The notes beneath the pieces are model-generated. The model did not search any database, was not told the DNA's origin, and saw nothing but the letters and a program-made list of their open reading frames with translations. A stretch of DNA of 64,000 bases from NCBI GenBank assembly GCA_963924555.1, contig OZ004582.1, forward strand, positions 2,356,001 to 2,420,000, given 5' to 3'. This document shows, piece after piece, positions 62,300 through 64,000 of the stretch (the first letter of the stretch is position 1; each line of letters starts with the position of its first letter). The DNA comes from Crambe crambe. Lineage: Eukaryota > Porifera > Demospongiae > Poecilosclerida > Crambeidae. The position numbers and the translations under genes are program-made.

Positions 62300-63790
62300 T
62301 CTAACAATAAGCATCAAACAACACAGCCTGACCTATACCACCTGTATATCAACTGTCTGAGAAGGATTTCCTTTCCCAAAAATCTGTACCAGTACAACAC
62401 AATTATTGCACATCACCTGAGAATTCAACAGCCAACCTTAACCACAACACTAAAAACATAATGCTACACATCTACAATCATAACCACAAGTGAAATATCA
62501 CACGTACTCACCTTAATCCCTTAAAAATCAATTACAAATCATTCAATCATCACTTTTCTGTATGGATCAAGGCAGAATTTGTACTTTGGACAAGCTCAAA
62601 TAAGTGCTTTCTATCTGTACTCGGTCACAACATCCTGTGAGTTATGCACTTACATTGATGCGCTACATCACTAGGTACCAACAGCTCTTATGTCACCAAT
62701 ACCATTTCACTAGCAAACCAATACTGCACATATCCCCTACCTCCTTATGCAGGAAAACTATAGCGTGCCTTCTAATAATCGTAAACAAATGTACTATCTA
62801 TACCCTAATAAGCCTCTGTTCATAATCATAAACCTTCTAGCAAACAACACAGCATCCAACTACCTTCCTGTACATCTAGCTATACATATCTCTGTTATGA
62901 GTGTCTGACCTATACCACCTGTATATACAATTCTTTTCAACTGTCTGAGAAGGATGGACTTTCCCAGAAATCTGTATCAGCTAGTACAACATATTACTGC
63001 ACACCACCTGAGAATTCAAAACTGACCTTCACCACAACAACACACACACCATTTATCTGCTCCATAAAATGTGACCTCATGCATCTCCACTGTGTGCAAT
63101 CCCTCTAAAACTTAACAGTAATAAATTCAACTAATTCTTCTAAATTCCATCCTCAAATAGCTTCACTAACAAACAAGTTGCCCCCTGGCTCCTCATGCAT
63201 GCAAACACTCAAAAATAACAACTCTCCTCCATAATTATTATGCCTGACCTATGTATATCATACAGTCTGGAAAGAATGGACTTGGACTTCTGCACACCAC
63301 CCGAGAATTCTAACTACCACCACAACACACACACCCTCATCATACATCAACTGCTACATCGCACCACTCATCACATGATCACTCGGCATCCTTCATCAAA
63401 CAAAATTCTTTCATAACACGTCCATTACCCCAGCAATATTACATTCACACATACATAATGCACTTCCATAGGCAAAAAATTTTCTCAACACATCACATTG
63501 AAATGCTAACACACCAAAGTTTCATACACTACTCTTAATACACACTTCAACTAATTCTTCTTCCTCAAACAATTTCACACAAACAATTTCACTAACAAAC
63601 AAGTTGCCCCCTTCCTCCTCATGCAAACTCTCAAGAAACCTCTTCCCCGTACATGCCTGACCTACCACCTGTACCTCAGCTATATCATACTCCTTTCAAC
63701 TATCTTGGAAGGATGGATTTAGCCTAATTACTGTACACCACCCAAGAATTCTAAGAACTCAACTTCACCACAACACACACACACACACAC
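62300..63790 (+). repeat. Degenerate satellite, four or more units
   Basis: A phrase CCTGACCTATACCACCTGTA, then CAACTGTCTGAGAAGGAT, CTTTCCCARAAATCTGTA and GCACAYCACCTGAGAATTC recurs from about 62322, 62908, 63242 and 63656 with spacings of about 330-590 bp. AACAAGTTGCCCCC and CTCCTCATGCA are also shared. CA microsatellites lie inside (63038, 63774). No coding sense. Confidence 0.75.
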
Positions 63791-64000
63791 CCTAATCATG
63801 CAAAAAAAAATAATACATGTATAATCATAACTGCATACATCACACACCTCTGGCTATACCCTATCACTAAGCATCCTTCACAAAACAAATTCAATCGTAA
63901 CACATGCATTAAACACCCCTACCTCAAGCTAAAAAGATGCACCCTTGTCATCGCAACCATCACTCTAACATAAAGCTACCCTCCTCTTCATACTGCCACA
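63791..64000. other. No gene seen; AT- and CA-rich end of window
   Basis: Probably a further, more decayed part of the satellite; no ORF of interest. Confidence 0.4.

Overview
The window is nuclear DNA of a sponge, very probably a demosponge. The evidence is an 18-kb block (about 17975-35995) that is a nearly complete animal mitochondrial genome. It carries a mitochondrial atp9 gene, uses TGA as tryptophan, and encodes at least 20 tRNAs on one strand, including both trnR genes; these are demosponge traits. Sequence on both sides is nuclear: spliceosomal introns, LTR retrotransposons, DNA transposons and satellite arrays. The block is therefore read as a nuclear mitochondrial insertion (NUMT). 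Two unrelated mobile elements sit inside it (one in rns with a 4-bp target duplication, one in nad5), cob has an in-frame deletion, and several genes are frameshifted. A simple chimeric assembly with live mtDNA is therefore unlikely.

Layout. 1-3270: pieces of a DUF6589-type gene on opposite strands (1-830 minus, 1867-2639 plus), then the C-terminal exon of a RecQ-like helicase (minus). 3387-3637: a long hairpin. 4059-8475: a MITE and a MULE-like transposase gene with a SWIM zinc finger, whose two halves lie on opposite strands. 6126-17782: an old Ty3/gypsy element with 172-bp LTRs, broken by three inversions. Nested in its pol gene (11330-17501, minus) is a younger Ty3/gypsy element with 224-226-bp LTRs, a CTGAG target duplication and integrase upstream of reverse transcriptase (Gmr1-like order). 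17975-35995: the NUMT, in minus-strand order nad2, nad5, trnA, cox2, trnF, rns, trnG, trnV, rnl, trnM, trnY, atp8, atp6, trnR x2, cox3, trnQ, trnW, trnL, trnN, cob, trnT, atp9, trnP, nad4, a tRNA cluster, nad6, trnD, nad3, nad4L, trnS, cox1 (5' end only). 36010-36730: N-terminal RecQ exons (Walker A, DEAH), so the NUMT lies within RecQ-derived sequence. 38.4-42 kb: unrecognised exons and a degenerate Tc1-like element. 42.9-50.8 kb: tandem repeats, a SET-domain exon, long hairpins, an unrecognised multi-exon gene, a Tigger/pogo remnant and MITEs. 50775-52405: a second copy of the element found in rns. 52698-57725: a Helitron replication-helicase ORF split by a P-element-like transposon (54352-56799) and running into an 18-bp minisatellite (57733-59105). 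59.7-64 kb: a small ORF, a 9-bp minisatellite, a second copy of the 800-bp repeat of 44.4-45.2 kb, and a degenerate satellite.

No gene here looks like an intact host housekeeping gene. The window is a record of repeated insertion and rearrangement. Its most unusual feature is a set of short inversions inside otherwise recognisable coding sequences: 6258-6347, 9788-9935 and 32591-32698, plus one of 2.35 kb at 6126-8475. The other main points are the Gmr1-like element in a sponge, the two-copy TIR element with AATT target duplications, and a transposon-associated hairpin with paired compensating changes. All product names come from reading motifs by eye; no database search was possible.
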